Assembly: GCA_036346225.1 (NCBI GenBank)
Contig: JARFIW010001089.1
Coordinates: 1,116,001-1,180,000 of the forward strand
From: Platerodrilus igneus
Lineage: Eukaryota > Arthropoda > Insecta > Coleoptera > Lycidae
Direction of reading: 5' to 3'
DNA: 64,000 nt
The notes under the pieces were generated by a model. It worked only from the letters and a program-made list of their open reading frames with translations, ran no database searches and was not told where the DNA came from. A program made the translations under genes and the position numbers. Within the stretch, counting starts at the first letter, position 1, and each line of letters starts with the position of its first letter. Shown here piece after piece: positions 53,728-64,000 of the stretch.

Positions 53728-54017
53728 TTAATGGACTTCTAAACTGCATTCTATTACAAGACCTACATTCTGGTTAGGTATATGAGGAATGTCGCCGTGT
53801 AATTCTCCTTCATTCATATCATCATCGATATCTGGCTCTGTTTTATTTGCATCTTTTGCTACGTTGTGTAGTACTGATGTAGCAACTATTATTGCAAGCA
53901 CTGTATTCATTTTTAAGCGACATCCATATCCATATGCTAAGCAAGGAAATACTTTTTTAATAATTCCAAAAGTGCATTCAACTTTATTCTGAGTCCTGAT
54001 ATGTAATTCGTTGTACA
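53728..54017 (-). pseudogene. PIF/Harbinger transposase, C-terminal exon half
   Basis: Minus strand, HARBI1-type nuclease: NKVECTFGIIKKVFPCLAYG carries the third catalytic acidic residue (Glu), then MNTVLAIIVATSVLHNVAKD and an acidic tail to the stop at 53728. The upstream half lies at 57016-57620; the two are separated by a hAT insertion whose 8-bp duplication falls inside the coding sequence. Confidence 0.88.
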
Positions 54018-54025
54018 GCTGTTTT

Positions 54026-57007
54026 CAGGGCCGCGCCAAGACTATATAGCGCCCTGGGGCAAAAACATTAAGGCGCCTTTTTATTGTAGAAGAATTGTTT
54101 TAATGGAGTAGAGTAGAAGCGTGTTGCTTGCATCTTAGCTTCTCTTACAATATTTAATTTTTCAAAAAATTGTGCCTTTGTAACAAAGGCTTTGTTCTTT
54201 ACTCTGTACATTATTTTCAAAAATTTATAAAATTGCCTGGCTAGGGACAAATATAAATAAGTACCTAGAACTAAAATTTTTTCATAATTTGAAATAAAAG
54301 TCGTATATCGTTTTATACTATACATAAAGTTTATAATAAGATAAACGCTAAAAGTGTATTATCACAAAAAATATTTTTTAAGTAGTACCACCAAAAAAGT
54401 AACGATACGATATATATTTAAAAAAAACAAAATATATACTTATAAACATTTTAATCAAAAAGTATATCTTACATTTTTACAATATTTTTTAAATTATACT
54501 TAGCTAGAGTGTATATATAATAGCATAGTAGTAATAGCAGTGCACTAAACTAAACGAACTTGACTTTGCGTGCTTTATTTTTTGCAAATTTATTTATCAA
54601 TTCTTCAGTTTCTAAATCTATTAGTAGTTCAGATTCAATTGAAATAATAGCAAGATTTGCCAGTCTTTCCTGAGCCATACTGGATCTTAAATAGTTTTTT
54701 ATCATTTTTAATTTTGAAAACGAACGTTCTGCTGTGGCGACAGATACTGGCATAGTTAACAAAATTCGTAAAGCTGCATAAGTGTTTGGAAAGGATTGTT
54801 TCAAATTATTATTAATAATGTAATTTAAAGTTTCTGTAGGAGTGGAAGTGTTCACTTTACCTAAATTAATAAACTGTAATTCGTTTAGGAGTTCTACACC
54901 ACTTATATCACGTTCATTGAGATTTAGATCAGTTAATACTATTTCAAGGTCTGTACATAACTTTAACTGCTCCTGTTTAGGATATTTGGAAAAATTGGAA
55001 ATGTCCCACAAAAAGTTAAAATGATTTGAATAAGCTGATAATAATTGAAATCTTTCATTTACAGATTCTATAGTTATATCTAACATATTAAAAAAAGGAT
55101 TTACTTTAAACTTTAATTTTTCATCTGCAGTGGGTTCATCATCGTGTTCGTAACTAAATTGTTTCTTAACTTTTGTCACCCTCAAGCCATCTTTTTTTTA
55201 AATTCAAAATCAACGTCTAATGAATCAGCTATTTCACGAGCATCGACTAACAAGTCGTTGAATCCTTTATCTGATCTGTATTCTGTTAACCAATTAACTA
55301 AAGTTTTTAAATTAGCACAGGCATCTGCTATATTAAAATTCTCAGTTTGTAAAAGTTTACTAACAATATTGACTTTATTTAAAATATTATACCATAAAAT
55401 CAACATACATATAAACTCAACATTTTTTATTTTTTTGGCAAGCGATGATGCCGTATTTTTTGAATTATTGTCAAAAGCTTTATTTCCTTCACTAGAGATT
55501 TTAAATAGAGCATCGTATATTTCTCCAAGCTGATATCTTAAAGGAGTTAAAGCATCAACTCTACTAGACCATCTTGTATCAGATAAGGATTTTAAGGTTA
55601 AATTTGATATATTTGTTTTTAAGACTGGCCAACGGTTAGTTGAAGAGGAAAAAAAATTATAAAATTCCTGTACTATAGAAAAAAAATTTACACTTGAAAT
55701 ATTTGATTTTGCGACATCGTTCACGACAAGGTTTAAACTACGGTTGCAACAAGGCACAAAGAATGCTCTTGGATTTATATTAAGAATTTTTTTGTAATCC
55801 ATTATGTTTACCGCGCATGTTTGCACCATTGTCATATCCTTGGCCGCGTAAATTATAAATATCTAAGCCATTTGTTTCCAATGTTTCTATTAAGAAATTT
55901 TTCAAACCCTCACCTGTACAATGATATATAGGGCAAAAAGTTAAGAAATGTTCTTCGACGACAATTTTATTTTTTTCTGAATTAACGAATCTAACACATA
56001 CTGATATTTGTTCTTGATGACTAGCATCCGGGGTACAATCAAGTACAATTGAAAAATATTTAGCTGTTTTAATCATGCCTAAAACTTTTAATTTAAGATT
56101 TTCTCCTATTAAATTAATTATTTCGTTTTGAATTTTGTCCCCAAGATAATGAGGCATTTTTATCTTTTCCTGCATTTGGATCCTTCTCGTGTGCTTAAAT
56201 ATTATAGGATCAAATTTTGCTAACATTTCAAAAACTAACTGTTAAACTTACAGCTTTGTCGCAATGGACACATTAATTCAATAATGGGTCAAATTCTGCA
56301 ACATATCAAAATTTCGTCAAATTCTGACCGAAGGGTATTTATTTTCCATTTAAAACGTGCCCTCTCTATCTATTTGTAAAGTAAAGTTAGAAACTTACCT
56401 TTTACCTTGAATCCTCTAATAATGTAAAATATCGAAGAACACTAACTTTTTTAATTCAGGTGCACAATTTACAGTCTTTACGACACTTCGATACCCAATG
56501 TTAAATGAATTGTTTTTAAAAGCGCGGCGGTATTTATAAAGATTCAAGACTCAAGATTCAACAGGAAGGAATGAACGGGAAAACTTGCAGAAACAAGAAT
56601 AAACTCGCTTTCTGCGTTCTAGTCAACATATAGGGATGAGCGCGAGCGCTGTTACGGCAAAACATCGATAACCGATAATTATCGAATACATAAACATAAT
56701 AAAAATAAAATTGTGCAACTAGCGCAACGTCGCGATATTGGAGTGTTGCCCTAATATTGTAGATCATCATCGGTTGAGAACATCTGATACAAAACATTGA
56801 TGTTCCGATGATTAATGGAATTTAATTAGTTATTCATAGCGAATGCGCGCGTAAACGTACAGGGGACCTTTGGGAAGTCTCGTGTCTCAAACAAAAATAA
56901 GAATTTTGGTAAGTTTTAAATATTACCGTGAGGCGCCTCACGGCGCCTTTGGACTCGTGGCGCCGTGGATTTTTGCCCTTGTTGTCCTTATGGACGGCGC
57001 GGCCTTG
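54026..57007 (-). mobile_element. hAT transposon
   Basis: Ends CAGGGCCGCGCC (54026) and GGCGCGGCCTTG (57007), imperfect inverted repeats that continue inward with GGGGCAAAAAC and GTTTTTGCCC-like sequence. Flanked by a perfect 8-bp duplication GCTGTTTT (54018-54025 and 57008-57015), as expected for hAT. 2982 bp. Carries one transposase on the minus strand. Confidence 0.93.
54550..56226 (-). pseudogene. hAT transposase (ZMYM1-like/DUF4371 type)
   Basis: Three minus-strand frames of one protein of about 550 residues. 56226-55780 is the DUF4371 region: HYLGDKIQNEIINLIGENLK, first catalytic Asp in FSIVLDCTPDASHQEQ, then RGQGYDNGANMRGKHNGLQ with the second Asp. A shift near 55800 (T run) leads to 55835-55182 with NLVVNDVA and LSDTRWSSRVDALT (conserved W). 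A shift at 55193-55200 (run of eight T) leads to 55185-54550, ending in the hAT dimerisation domain: LLTMPVSVATAERSFSKLKM (catalytic Glu in AER) and NYLRSSMAQERLANLAIISI. No N-terminal BED or TTF finger is seen; a splice-acceptor-like TTTAACAG just before 56226 may mark an upstream exon. All acidic residues are intact and both breaks are at homopolymers. Confidence 0.88.
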
Positions 57008-57015
57008 GCTGTTTT

Positions 57016-57620
57016 GCTCTATTTTGGGGGTGTAGCGGTGGAATCGTAAATAACTTTTAATGGGATAACCACAATCTCCTAATAAAAGACAATTTTGATA
57101 ATTATTATTTTCAAAATTAACTTTTATGTTACTTTAACTAAAATTGCGCTGTCCTGGCTTGAACCTGGTCAACGAGTAACAATCTCAATAAACTTGCGCT
57201 TGTACGTTGATGGAAAAATAGTTTTTCCGATTCTTAAATATTTCTGCGTCATCCCCTCCTGGTGACCGAATTCTAATGTGAGTGCAATCGATAGCACCAA
57301 CTACATTAGGAAAGTGGGTAATTTGAAAAAATGCTTCTTTACTTCGGTCTTGCTCATTCTGTGTAGCCGGAAGTTTTATAAATTGTCTATAAAGTCTAGC
57401 TATAGCAATTGATGTTCTTTTTACAATTCTACCAGCTATTGTTAAATGTATGCCCATAAAATCTGCTACCATGTCCAAATGAGCTCCTGTTGTATAATAC
57501 CGCAAAATTGTTAAAAACTGATTTACAGGAGAAACCGAATAATTAACATCTAGTAAAAATTCTAGTTGATTTTCAATAAGAGGCAAAATGAACATTACAA
57601 ATTCTTTTGTCGATCTGAAT
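57016..57620 (-). pseudogene. PIF/Harbinger transposase, N-terminal and core
   Basis: Minus strand. 57595-57185 encodes PLIENQLEFLLDVNYSVSPV, LRYYTTGAHLDMVADFMGI, and the first catalytic block FPNVVGAIDCTHIRIRSPGG. A shift near 57185 and a stop at the PGSSQDS block (second Asp) follow; the next frame reads LLLGDCGYPIKSYLRFHRYT down to the hAT insertion at 57015. The reading resumes at 54017. The upstream end is obscure: a stop occurs just before KFRSTKEFV. Harbinger elements normally carry a separate Myb-like protein gene; none is visible nearby. Confidence 0.88.
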
Positions 57621-58167
57621 TTTTAAAAAATGTTTACTCATCCACACTATGAAATGGGTCAACTCCTGTATAAACATTTTTTAGTATTCCAAATTCCACC
57701 AACTCCATCTCATCAATATCATCAAGTATATGATTTTACATTATAACAAAATTCATTGTATCTCCGAAGTAAATTTTAAATTAAGCAAAGTATGCAAATA
57801 TACGGAGATATTATTAAATTTGAAGTCAAGTGAAACTTAAACTAGTGCTTATATTTAAGTTCAACTTAGAATGTACAAGTGTCACTTAAAGTGCGTACAA
57901 TCACATTAAACTTTTAAATAGTACTTAACATTTAAGCCTAACCGGTGCAGTTGGGTTCTAGTGCTTTAAGTGCTAAATAAATTTGTAAACTTTACACGGC
58001 TTCTTTTATTTGGAATTGCGGTAGATTCTGTTATCGATGAATGGAATAGTTTGGAAATCCATGCCATTAAAACATCCATTTTGAGAAATTATAGGTTTAT
58101 GGCTTTTGCACGTTAAACCGATAATGTAATTCAAAACTAATTGTTATTACTAGAACGCAAATTGACG

Positions 58168-58220
<53 letters not shown>

Positions 58221-58377
58221 GCGGTTTTTACAATTTTCATAAGCCAGAAAAACAAGTAACATTTTCAGTGGGAAATTTGCAAAAAGATAATCTTGTGCAC
58301 AGGGTTGCTATGAAACAAATTGAAGCAAAAGACATACTTAGTTAATAAAGCTTGATAAATTGTTTAAAAATACGACG
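57621..58377. other. Harbinger flank and (TA)n, no gene
   Basis: 57830-57960 has several CACTTAAA/TTTAAGT-like motifs that may be subterminal repeats of the Harbinger element. (TA)n occupies 58170-58218, bounded by ACCGCGG on the right. Confidence 0.4.
58170..58218. repeat. (TA)n microsatellite
   Basis: About 48 bases of TA. Confidence 0.95.
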
Positions 58378-59369
58378 CATGATGCAGTCCCATACCAACA
58401 AACGTCCGTTCTTATGCAATTTGTGTAATTATGCTGCATCACATAAAAGTAGAGTAAAAGTACATTTTAGGTCGCATACTAACGAGCGTCCTTTCGCATG
58501 TAACTTGTGTAATTATGCCACATCACACAAAAGTCATCTATATGTACATTTTCGGTCGCATACTAACGAGCGACCATTCGCATGCAATTTGTGTAATTAT
58601 AACGCCTCACAAAAAAGTAATTTAGAAATACATTTGCGGTCGCATACTCACGAGCGTCCATTCGTATGCAGTTTGTGTAATTATGCCACATCACATAAAA
58701 GTAATTTACGAGTACATCTTCGATCGCATACCAACGAGCGTCCTTTCGCGTGTAATTTGTGTAATTATATCACATCACATAAAAGTAGTTTACTAATACA
58801 TTTTCGGTCGCATACTAACGAGCGTCCATTCTTATGCAATTTGTGTAATTATAGCACATCACAAAAAAATAATTTGCGAGTACATCTTCGATCGCACAGT
58901 AACGAGCGTTCTTTTGCATGCAATTTGTGTAATTATGTCACATCACGTAAAAGTCAGCTACTAGTACATCTGCGGATGCATACTAACAGGCGTCCATTCG
59001 CATGCCATTTTTTGTAATTATACCACACCACTAGAAAATAATTTACAAGTGCATCTTCGATTGCATACTCACGAGCGTCCCTTCGCATGTTATTTGTATA
59101 ATTGTACCGCGTCACGTAAAAGTAGTTTACAAATACATTTTCGTTCGCATACTAACGAGCGCCTATTCGCATGGAATTTGTGTGATTTTGCTGCAATACA
59201 AAAAAGTAATTTAAAATTCTATTTGAATTCCCATACTACAAAAGCTTTTTTGTGTGATTGTTCTACATCCCAAGGAATATTTTACGAAAACTTGTTTGAT
59301 TGTATAACAATGAATTTCAATTTGTTTGCAATATGTGATTATATCGCATCGAAGAAAAATAATGTATAA
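58378..59369 (+). pseudogene. C2H2 zinc-finger array, frameshifted and decaying
   Basis: 58352-59017 encodes seven good fingers of 28 residues (CX2CX12HX3H) with TNERPFAC linkers, plus the start of an eighth. At about 59007-59012 one extra T in a T run creates a stop (CHFL-stop); read one base over, the finger continues as [21 protein letters not shown]. 59049-59369 then has one altered finger (CYLYN, second Cys lost), another with Cys replaced by Trp (FAWNLC), and progressively eroded modules (LFAICDYIASKK). Same linker and spacing as the 30816-32180 gene, but the cores differ ([12 protein letters not shown] type), so a paralogue and not a recent copy. The start is uncertain: the first ATGs (58352, 58380) are inside or just before a partial finger, and an upstream exon is likely. 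Confidence 0.75.
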
Positions 59370-59851
59370 GCATATGTGCATTCCCTTAGTAACCTAGGTT
59401 CATTAGATACTTTATAAGTAAATATAATGCATCAGAATCAGTCGCGAAAACCTACACTTTTATATACTAATTCCTTATCACATGCACTGCCGACTTTCCT
59501 TCGTCAGACGCCATTTTTTATATTCTTTACAAAATCATCTACTTTTTTAGTCAATTCCTAAAATAGGCGCTGCTAAATAATACTAAAGTTTTCTTTTTAG
59601 TTGGGTGGTGTATTTTCGAGAAATTCCTGGCATTGCGTTCGGTCATATGCCAACAGTTAACGTAATCCCCTAGAGTTCCTATATATTCATGGAGTCGGTA
59701 ATTTCCTTTCTTTGCTTTTACAACGAATTAGTGTCGCGTTGAATTGGTTTCGCATTAGGTTTCACAAGGTAGTTTGGCTGCAAAAACTACTGGTTAACGA
59801 TAACATAACGGTATGCAGAATAAACAAAACGTTAATGCAATTGTGTAGGAA
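59370..59851. other. No gene recognised
   Basis: Eroded sequence downstream of the finger array; nothing supported. Confidence 0.4.
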
Positions 59852-60830
59852 GTGAATGCTAAGAAAAGGTTTGATATCGAAGTTTGTAATTCAGATATAA
59901 AATGCGTGGATGACGACGCAGCTACACAATTAGAGGAGCATACTTCTAAGGCAAATGATTCAGAAGAAGATGATTTAGTGCCTAATGTACATTTTGTTAG
60001 ACATGATAATTTGACAATTTGGAGAAAACATTTATTAGCTGTGGCGTGTACAAAAAAACCCTACTCACGAAACTAACGGGAGGAGTTAGCAGCGAAATGC
60101 ACGTTAATCTACAAAGTTGACAATTATTTTTTTTAACAGTATACCACGAAATGAAAAATATACAAATATTAAAATAAAGTAAGTTTTTCTGAATCGTAGT
60201 GGAGAACGGGATGGAAAAGATATGCATTATTGAACCAAATGTCTTTCTTGATTTATTACATTTATCTGTGCGAATCGCTCAAATCACTGAAATGGTTTCG
60301 ATCTATGAAAATAGATGGAACAGAGATTGAAATTCTTATATTAGTGACATGGATCAATAGATTTGGTTTCATACTTCAAATGTTGCGATATGATGATATT
60401 TCTGATACTGAAAGGGCCGAAAGGAAAGAAATTGATAAAATTATTTACAGTAGGGAAACCTTTGAAGAATGTATAACATGTTGCAACAGTAATTACAGCA
60501 TATGCCCTCATGTAATAGTTAATAAATGCTTTTTTTCATAGGATGTTATAGTTTTAAGATTTATATGTTTTGACGAAGCTAAATAAGTATGAAATAAAAA
60601 TTTGCATTGACAGAATTTTAGAGTGTTTATTGGACAACAGAAAAAAGTGCCTTATGGTCTAGAAAACAAATCGTTATAAGATATTAGTAAGTCGTTTACC
60701 AGGACCTGAAACAAATAGTACATGCAATAATTATATCACATCACTGAAGTTGGTTAAGAATCTTCTAGATGTGGGACTGACAGTGGTCGTTACAATCGGG
60801 AAAAATAAAAAAGAACTTTCGCTAGTAGGG
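59852..60830 (+). pseudogene. piggyBac-type transposase fragment
   Basis: 59852-60076 encodes a 74-residue acidic N-terminus (SEEDD) ending TIWRKHLLAVACTKKPYSRN-stop. 60230-60541 has the conserved piggyBac core: KIDGTEIEI, NRFGFILQMLRYDDISDTER and ERKEIDKI. Further blocks appear in broken frames: NKYEIKICIDR near 60590, then GPETNSTCNNYITSLKLVKN (60705-60765), where the family's MDNW-type catalytic Asp is Asn, and TVVVTIGKNKKELS to 60830. There sequence typical of another element's terminus takes over. The C-terminal cysteine-rich domain is missing. Dead copy. Confidence 0.8.
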
Positions 60831-61328
60831 GAAGTCGGGGCAAAGCGTACCCTTTAATTTTAAATGGTCATAAAACCACTTAGATACAAAATCCAGTCTG
60901 TTTTATCATTTTACATTATTAACATATATATTGTTTATGTCTAACCCTGTTCTATAAGCTATTACGCAGTTTGTTCTAATAGTTATGATATCTAATTTTT
61001 TTAATGTACTATATGCCATTTTGTCCCATCAGTGGGGCAAAGCGAACAATTTGATGGGGCGGAGCGGTCATAATGAAAACAAGTCAAAAGTAAATATATA
61101 AGTTTATTTAAACAAGAATATAGACTTGTTATAGTAACAAATATTATACGATTATAAATTTACTTAATATCATAGACAAAAATAGGCATATATTAAGCAT
61201 CAGCAAAAGAATTAAATATATAGGTCAATTGAAAGACTCAAAAAACACTCAGAAACTCATACAGTTAAAAAGTATGAACTGTTATAAAAATACTAACGTG
61301 ACAACGAAACAAAAATTAAAAATTGATG
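60826..61328 (-). mobile_element. 3' terminus of a pogo-like element
   Basis: AAGTCGGGGCAAAGCGTACC (60830-60850) follows TA directly at the end of the piggyBac fragment and has the GGGGCAAAG style of insect pogo-like termini. A second GGGGCAAAGCGAAC lies at 61034. The region between here and the transposase end at 61329 is AT-rich 3' sequence. Confidence 0.5.
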
Positions 61329-62060
61329 TCACAATATTATATAGTCTGAATTTTTTTCGTGCCTCAGATTTTTTGTTTTAAGTCTTCCTAAAATTTCTTC
61401 TTGAACAACTTCACTAATATCTGGAATATCAGGAAAGACAAAAACATTTTTAGTTTGCCGGTATTGCCTTAGGAAGGCTACAGTAACGTTAAATCTTGAA
61501 TTGACTGTATCAGCGTAGGTATCAGCCAATGAAACAATAGTTGTAATTTGAGCAATAAACCTCTTTTTGCTTTGTTTTATTGAAATTAATTCTATTAGCA
61601 AGAACTCGCCTTTAGACAACTCTTACAAATTAACTTTTTCGATGGTAAAATCACCTGCCTTTGAATAAAATTCAATATCGCTTATTTCTGAATCCTCAGA
61701 TTCTGCTAATTCTAACTCGGCAGAATTGTCCAATGAAATTTTATCCATGGATGTTTTTGATCTTTTTGGTGCTAGTAAATTTTTCCTAACGCCCTTTTGT
61801 TTACGTTTTGAAATCATTTCAATCGAATGTGTTTTTAGTTCTTTGTAGTTAGGCGTTTTGGTTAATATCATAATTTTACCCCTCCTTGTAGTTTCTCGGG
61901 GTTTTTTCTTGTTCCAGCTTTTGGCAATGAAGTAATGTCTTTTGGAGAATAATACATGTCAGAAATATTAGTCGAATGAGACTTTTGTAAAATTGACGCT
62001 TCAGTATCGGGCACCTATGAAGTTCTAGCAATAGAACATCTCGGTTGAGGTAATTATCTA
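61329..62060 (-). pseudogene. Pogo-like transposase, C-terminal region
   Basis: Minus strand. Upstream frame near 61980-61880 reads MYYSPKDITSLPKAGTRKNP. 61871-61623 continues MILTKTPNYKELKTHSIEMI with a Lys-rich stretch (RKQKGVRKNLLAPKRSKT) and an acidic patch. After one stop (61620) the frame 61619-61329 gives KGEFLLIELISIKQSKKRFI and FVFPDIPDISEVVQEEIL. This matches the C-terminal tail I know from pogo-like (CENP-B/DDE_1) transposases of insects: 'LPKA..R', 'ILT.TP', 'G.F.LV', 'FVFP...DIS.V'. The CENP-B DNA-binding and DDE domains are absent. Confidence 0.65.
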
Positions 62061-62754
62061 ATAGTTTTATTTTTGTTACTGAAAACGGAAGGAATTAATT
62101 TTGTCGAGGTTTTTGTAGATGGCAGTAAATTTAACTTTCTGGGTTATTTTGAATGTCCCACTCAACAAGACCTCTATCAGTTGTTTCTGCCGGCTTAAAC
62201 AAATGATGAGGAAATAATTTTTTTCTGCGAACTGGTTAATTTTGGGCTAAAAATTGAAGAGGCATTTTTGTTTAGAATGAAATAAGCTATTGGAAATAAA
62301 TTTGCTAATGGTAAACAAATAATAAGATAAAAAGTTCCATTAAAAATAAATTTTAGGGGTTGCGTTTTCCACCCTTTACAACCATGGGGTAAACCAAACA
62401 AATTACTGTAAGTGTGTTTTTGATAGTAAAAAATGTCACCTTAATTTCAATTTTGTAACTTTTTTAGTGTTTGTAAAAAAATGAAAAATAAATTTTATGT
62501 ACTCCCTTTAAGAGGCTGTATCTTAACAAGGGATGCTCCAATGAAGTTTCTTTATATGAAAGACCCTATCTCTTTTACGATGAGGAATCACTCCCTGAAA
62601 TGTGTTACACTTATTTTATTATACCCGGTATAACCGTAGAATTTTTTTATTGCAATGTAGAAAATATGGCCTGATACCAAATCACATTCTACAGTCAATG
62701 AAAAATCTGATTTTTGAAAGAACTAACATCTAAATTATGCAACACCTTTAGTAA
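62061..62754. other. No gene recognised
   Basis: AT-rich. The minus frame 62401-62195 looks low-complexity hydrophobic and has no family match I can name. Confidence 0.4.
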
Positions 62755-63130
62755 ATTTAATATCAAAATAGCGAATAAAAATATTTTATCAATCGCAAAA
62801 ATCTTTTCAAAAATCAAACATCCATCAGATGCTCTTAGTGAAAAAAATGTTGAATGTTGTATATAAAATTAATTGTATTGACTGCAATCAAAGTTACATA
62901 GGCCAAACTTAGCAAAATTTAAAACAACGTGTTACCCAACACAAAAGTGATGTTCGAGTAAAATCTAATGCACGTTCCTAATCAATGCACATCATAAATA
63001 AAAACCACCATGTAGATTTCCAGAAAATCAAATTTATTGATAGAGATAAAAATAAAAGGAAAGAAAATTTTTAGAAATGTGTAATATCTATAAAACTCTT
63101 CATATAATCACGTATCAAAATTTAGTTGAC
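62755..63130 (+). pseudogene. Penelope-like element, GIY-YIG endonuclease fragment
   Basis: Reading across one shift and several stops: NIKIANKN, then YKINCIDCNQSYIGQT, a stop where Arg/Glu is expected, QNLKQRVTQHKSDVR, and IINKNHHVDFQKIKFIDRDK. YKI.C.DC...YIGQT...L..R..H is the GIY-YIG nuclease of Penelope-like retroelements, including the Cys pair. The RT is not upstream. Same element class and strand as the fragment at 1-640. Confidence 0.75.
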
Positions 63131-64000
63131 AAGCACTAGATGTCGCCCGTGGCTACATTGGATGTATTTTGGTTTGAAACTGCATTTGGACCATAGTTGA
63201 GCTCTAGGACCATAGTCGCGTAGTTTACGGTACTTCAAAAAACACAACATCCAAACCTATACAAAATAATTTTATGTAAGATAGGGTTATTCTAGGGGTT
63301 TCATTGACGTAGCTTTATGATGGTGAGGTCTCTATCGAACTCGAGGTACTTAAATAAGAGTCTGAATAAAACATTACATCTATTTAATTAAGCGTAATAG
63401 CGTGGACAGACCAAGCACTTATTAACTAAACAACTAGCATAAACAAAAGGTTACTTACATTACAAGGTACATGCTGACGTCAGGGCGTGTGGAGTTATTG
63501 CTCAGGACCCAGGAACAACTAACTGACAAGTAGCACTAACTTAACAATGGTACTGATACTGATTGACTGACTCCTCCTGTGGCTCCTGGCTATTATTTAT
63601 ATTACATTCTAATTGACGTCAGCGTGATTTAGTTATTTAACCTAACATAGATTTTCCCTGAAGAACTGGTTATGCTTGGGTGATTAGTTTTCTGGAAAAG
63701 TCGCGAGGTAATAACTTAAACTTTGTATTATGACAAATACTGTGGAAGTTATGGTAAATTACTCATAAGGAATTGATGTAACCAACGTGTACTTTTTAGC
63801 ATGACGAACTCTTCAGTGATTCAAAGCTTAAAATAAATACATTATGAAAATGATACTTTTGTATCGATTGATTGTCTGATAGGTTGCTTCGCAACAATAT
63901 GTTTCAACAACTTATTACGTTATTTTATTTAAATATTTGCTGCCGTTTCATATATTTTAAAGCTCAATTTAGTGATTATATCTTGAATGTAATTATTTTT
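63131..64000. other. No gene recognised
   Basis: AT-rich flank to the end of the window; no supported frame or repeat. Confidence 0.4.

Noticed and set aside
62195..62401. 68-residue hydrophobic minus frame, considered as a chemoreceptor fragment
   Set aside because: No signature motif, AT-rich low-complexity composition, and no neighbouring exons.
1..64000. CRISPR arrays, bacterial operons, rRNA genes
   Set aside because: The tandem repeats found are microsatellites, zinc-finger modules, LTRs or the 2.09-kb units; there are no spacer-repeat patterns and no rRNA-like sequence.

Overview
This is animal genomic DNA, most likely from an insect. It is AT-rich with A/T microsatellites. The repeat classes are typical of arthropod genomes: Ty3/gypsy and BEL/Pao LTR elements, Penelope-like elements, non-LTR LINEs, a tRNA-derived SINE, and mariner, hAT, Harbinger, piggyBac and pogo-like DNA transposons. 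The species cannot be fixed from the sequence. I see no intact single-copy housekeeping gene. The best host-gene candidates are two C2H2 zinc-finger arrays, at 30816-32180 and 58378-59369. Almost everything else is mobile DNA, nested and mostly broken.

Layout. 1-640: 5' part of a Penelope-like element. 640-2540: truncated LINE. 3470-7786 (-): internally deleted gypsy element (Gypsy-1). 8279-18237: two head-to-tail copies (A, B) of an unclassified repeat unit of about 2.09 kb with a TATA box and two conserved splice-donor-like sites. Copy B is split by a gypsy element with both LTRs and a 4-bp target duplication (Gypsy-2, 11127-17105, -). 18241-20527: mariner-type transposon with about 475-bp terminal inverted repeats. 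20566-22463: 1.9-kb foldback element. 22464-25060: further copies (C, D) of the 2.09-kb unit in inverted orientation; a SINE sits in C. 25597-29459 (+): second copy of the Gypsy-2 family (Gypsy-3), interrupted by a LINE. 29463-29945: overlapping inverted repeats. 30816-32180: 16-finger C2H2 gene, whose decayed tail carries a solo LTR of the Gypsy-2 family. 33990-40591: BEL/Pao element 1. 40598-43590: no gene. 43600-45560 (-): LINE. 45601-45799: 5'-truncated SINE. 46159-52590: BEL/Pao element 2 with near-identical LTRs and a 5-bp duplication. 53728-57620 (-): Harbinger transposase split by a hAT element (54026-57007) with a perfect 8-bp duplication. 58378-59369: second zinc-finger array. 59852-60830: piggyBac fragment. 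60826-62060 (-): pogo-like C-terminus. 62755-63130: Penelope GIY-YIG endonuclease fragment.

Two things stand out. First, the Gypsy-2/Gypsy-3 family encodes, after the integrase and running into the 3' LTR, a domain closely resembling the TARG1/OARD1-type macrodomain (ADP-ribose hydrolase). It keeps the GCGLD motif and a YLVTK lysine. The two copies carry complementary deletions, so the ancestral element should have had a complete integrase plus a complete macrodomain. Second, the 2.09-kb unit family has promoter and splice-site landmarks conserved between quite diverged copies but no conserved protein. It forms a tail-to-tail inverted array centred on a (TA)n tract that has captured two TA-targeting elements.

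Limits: everything was read by eye without database searches. Clade names, repeat boundaries and divergence statements are estimates. Many frameshifts lie at or near homopolymers, so some may be assembly errors rather than true decay.
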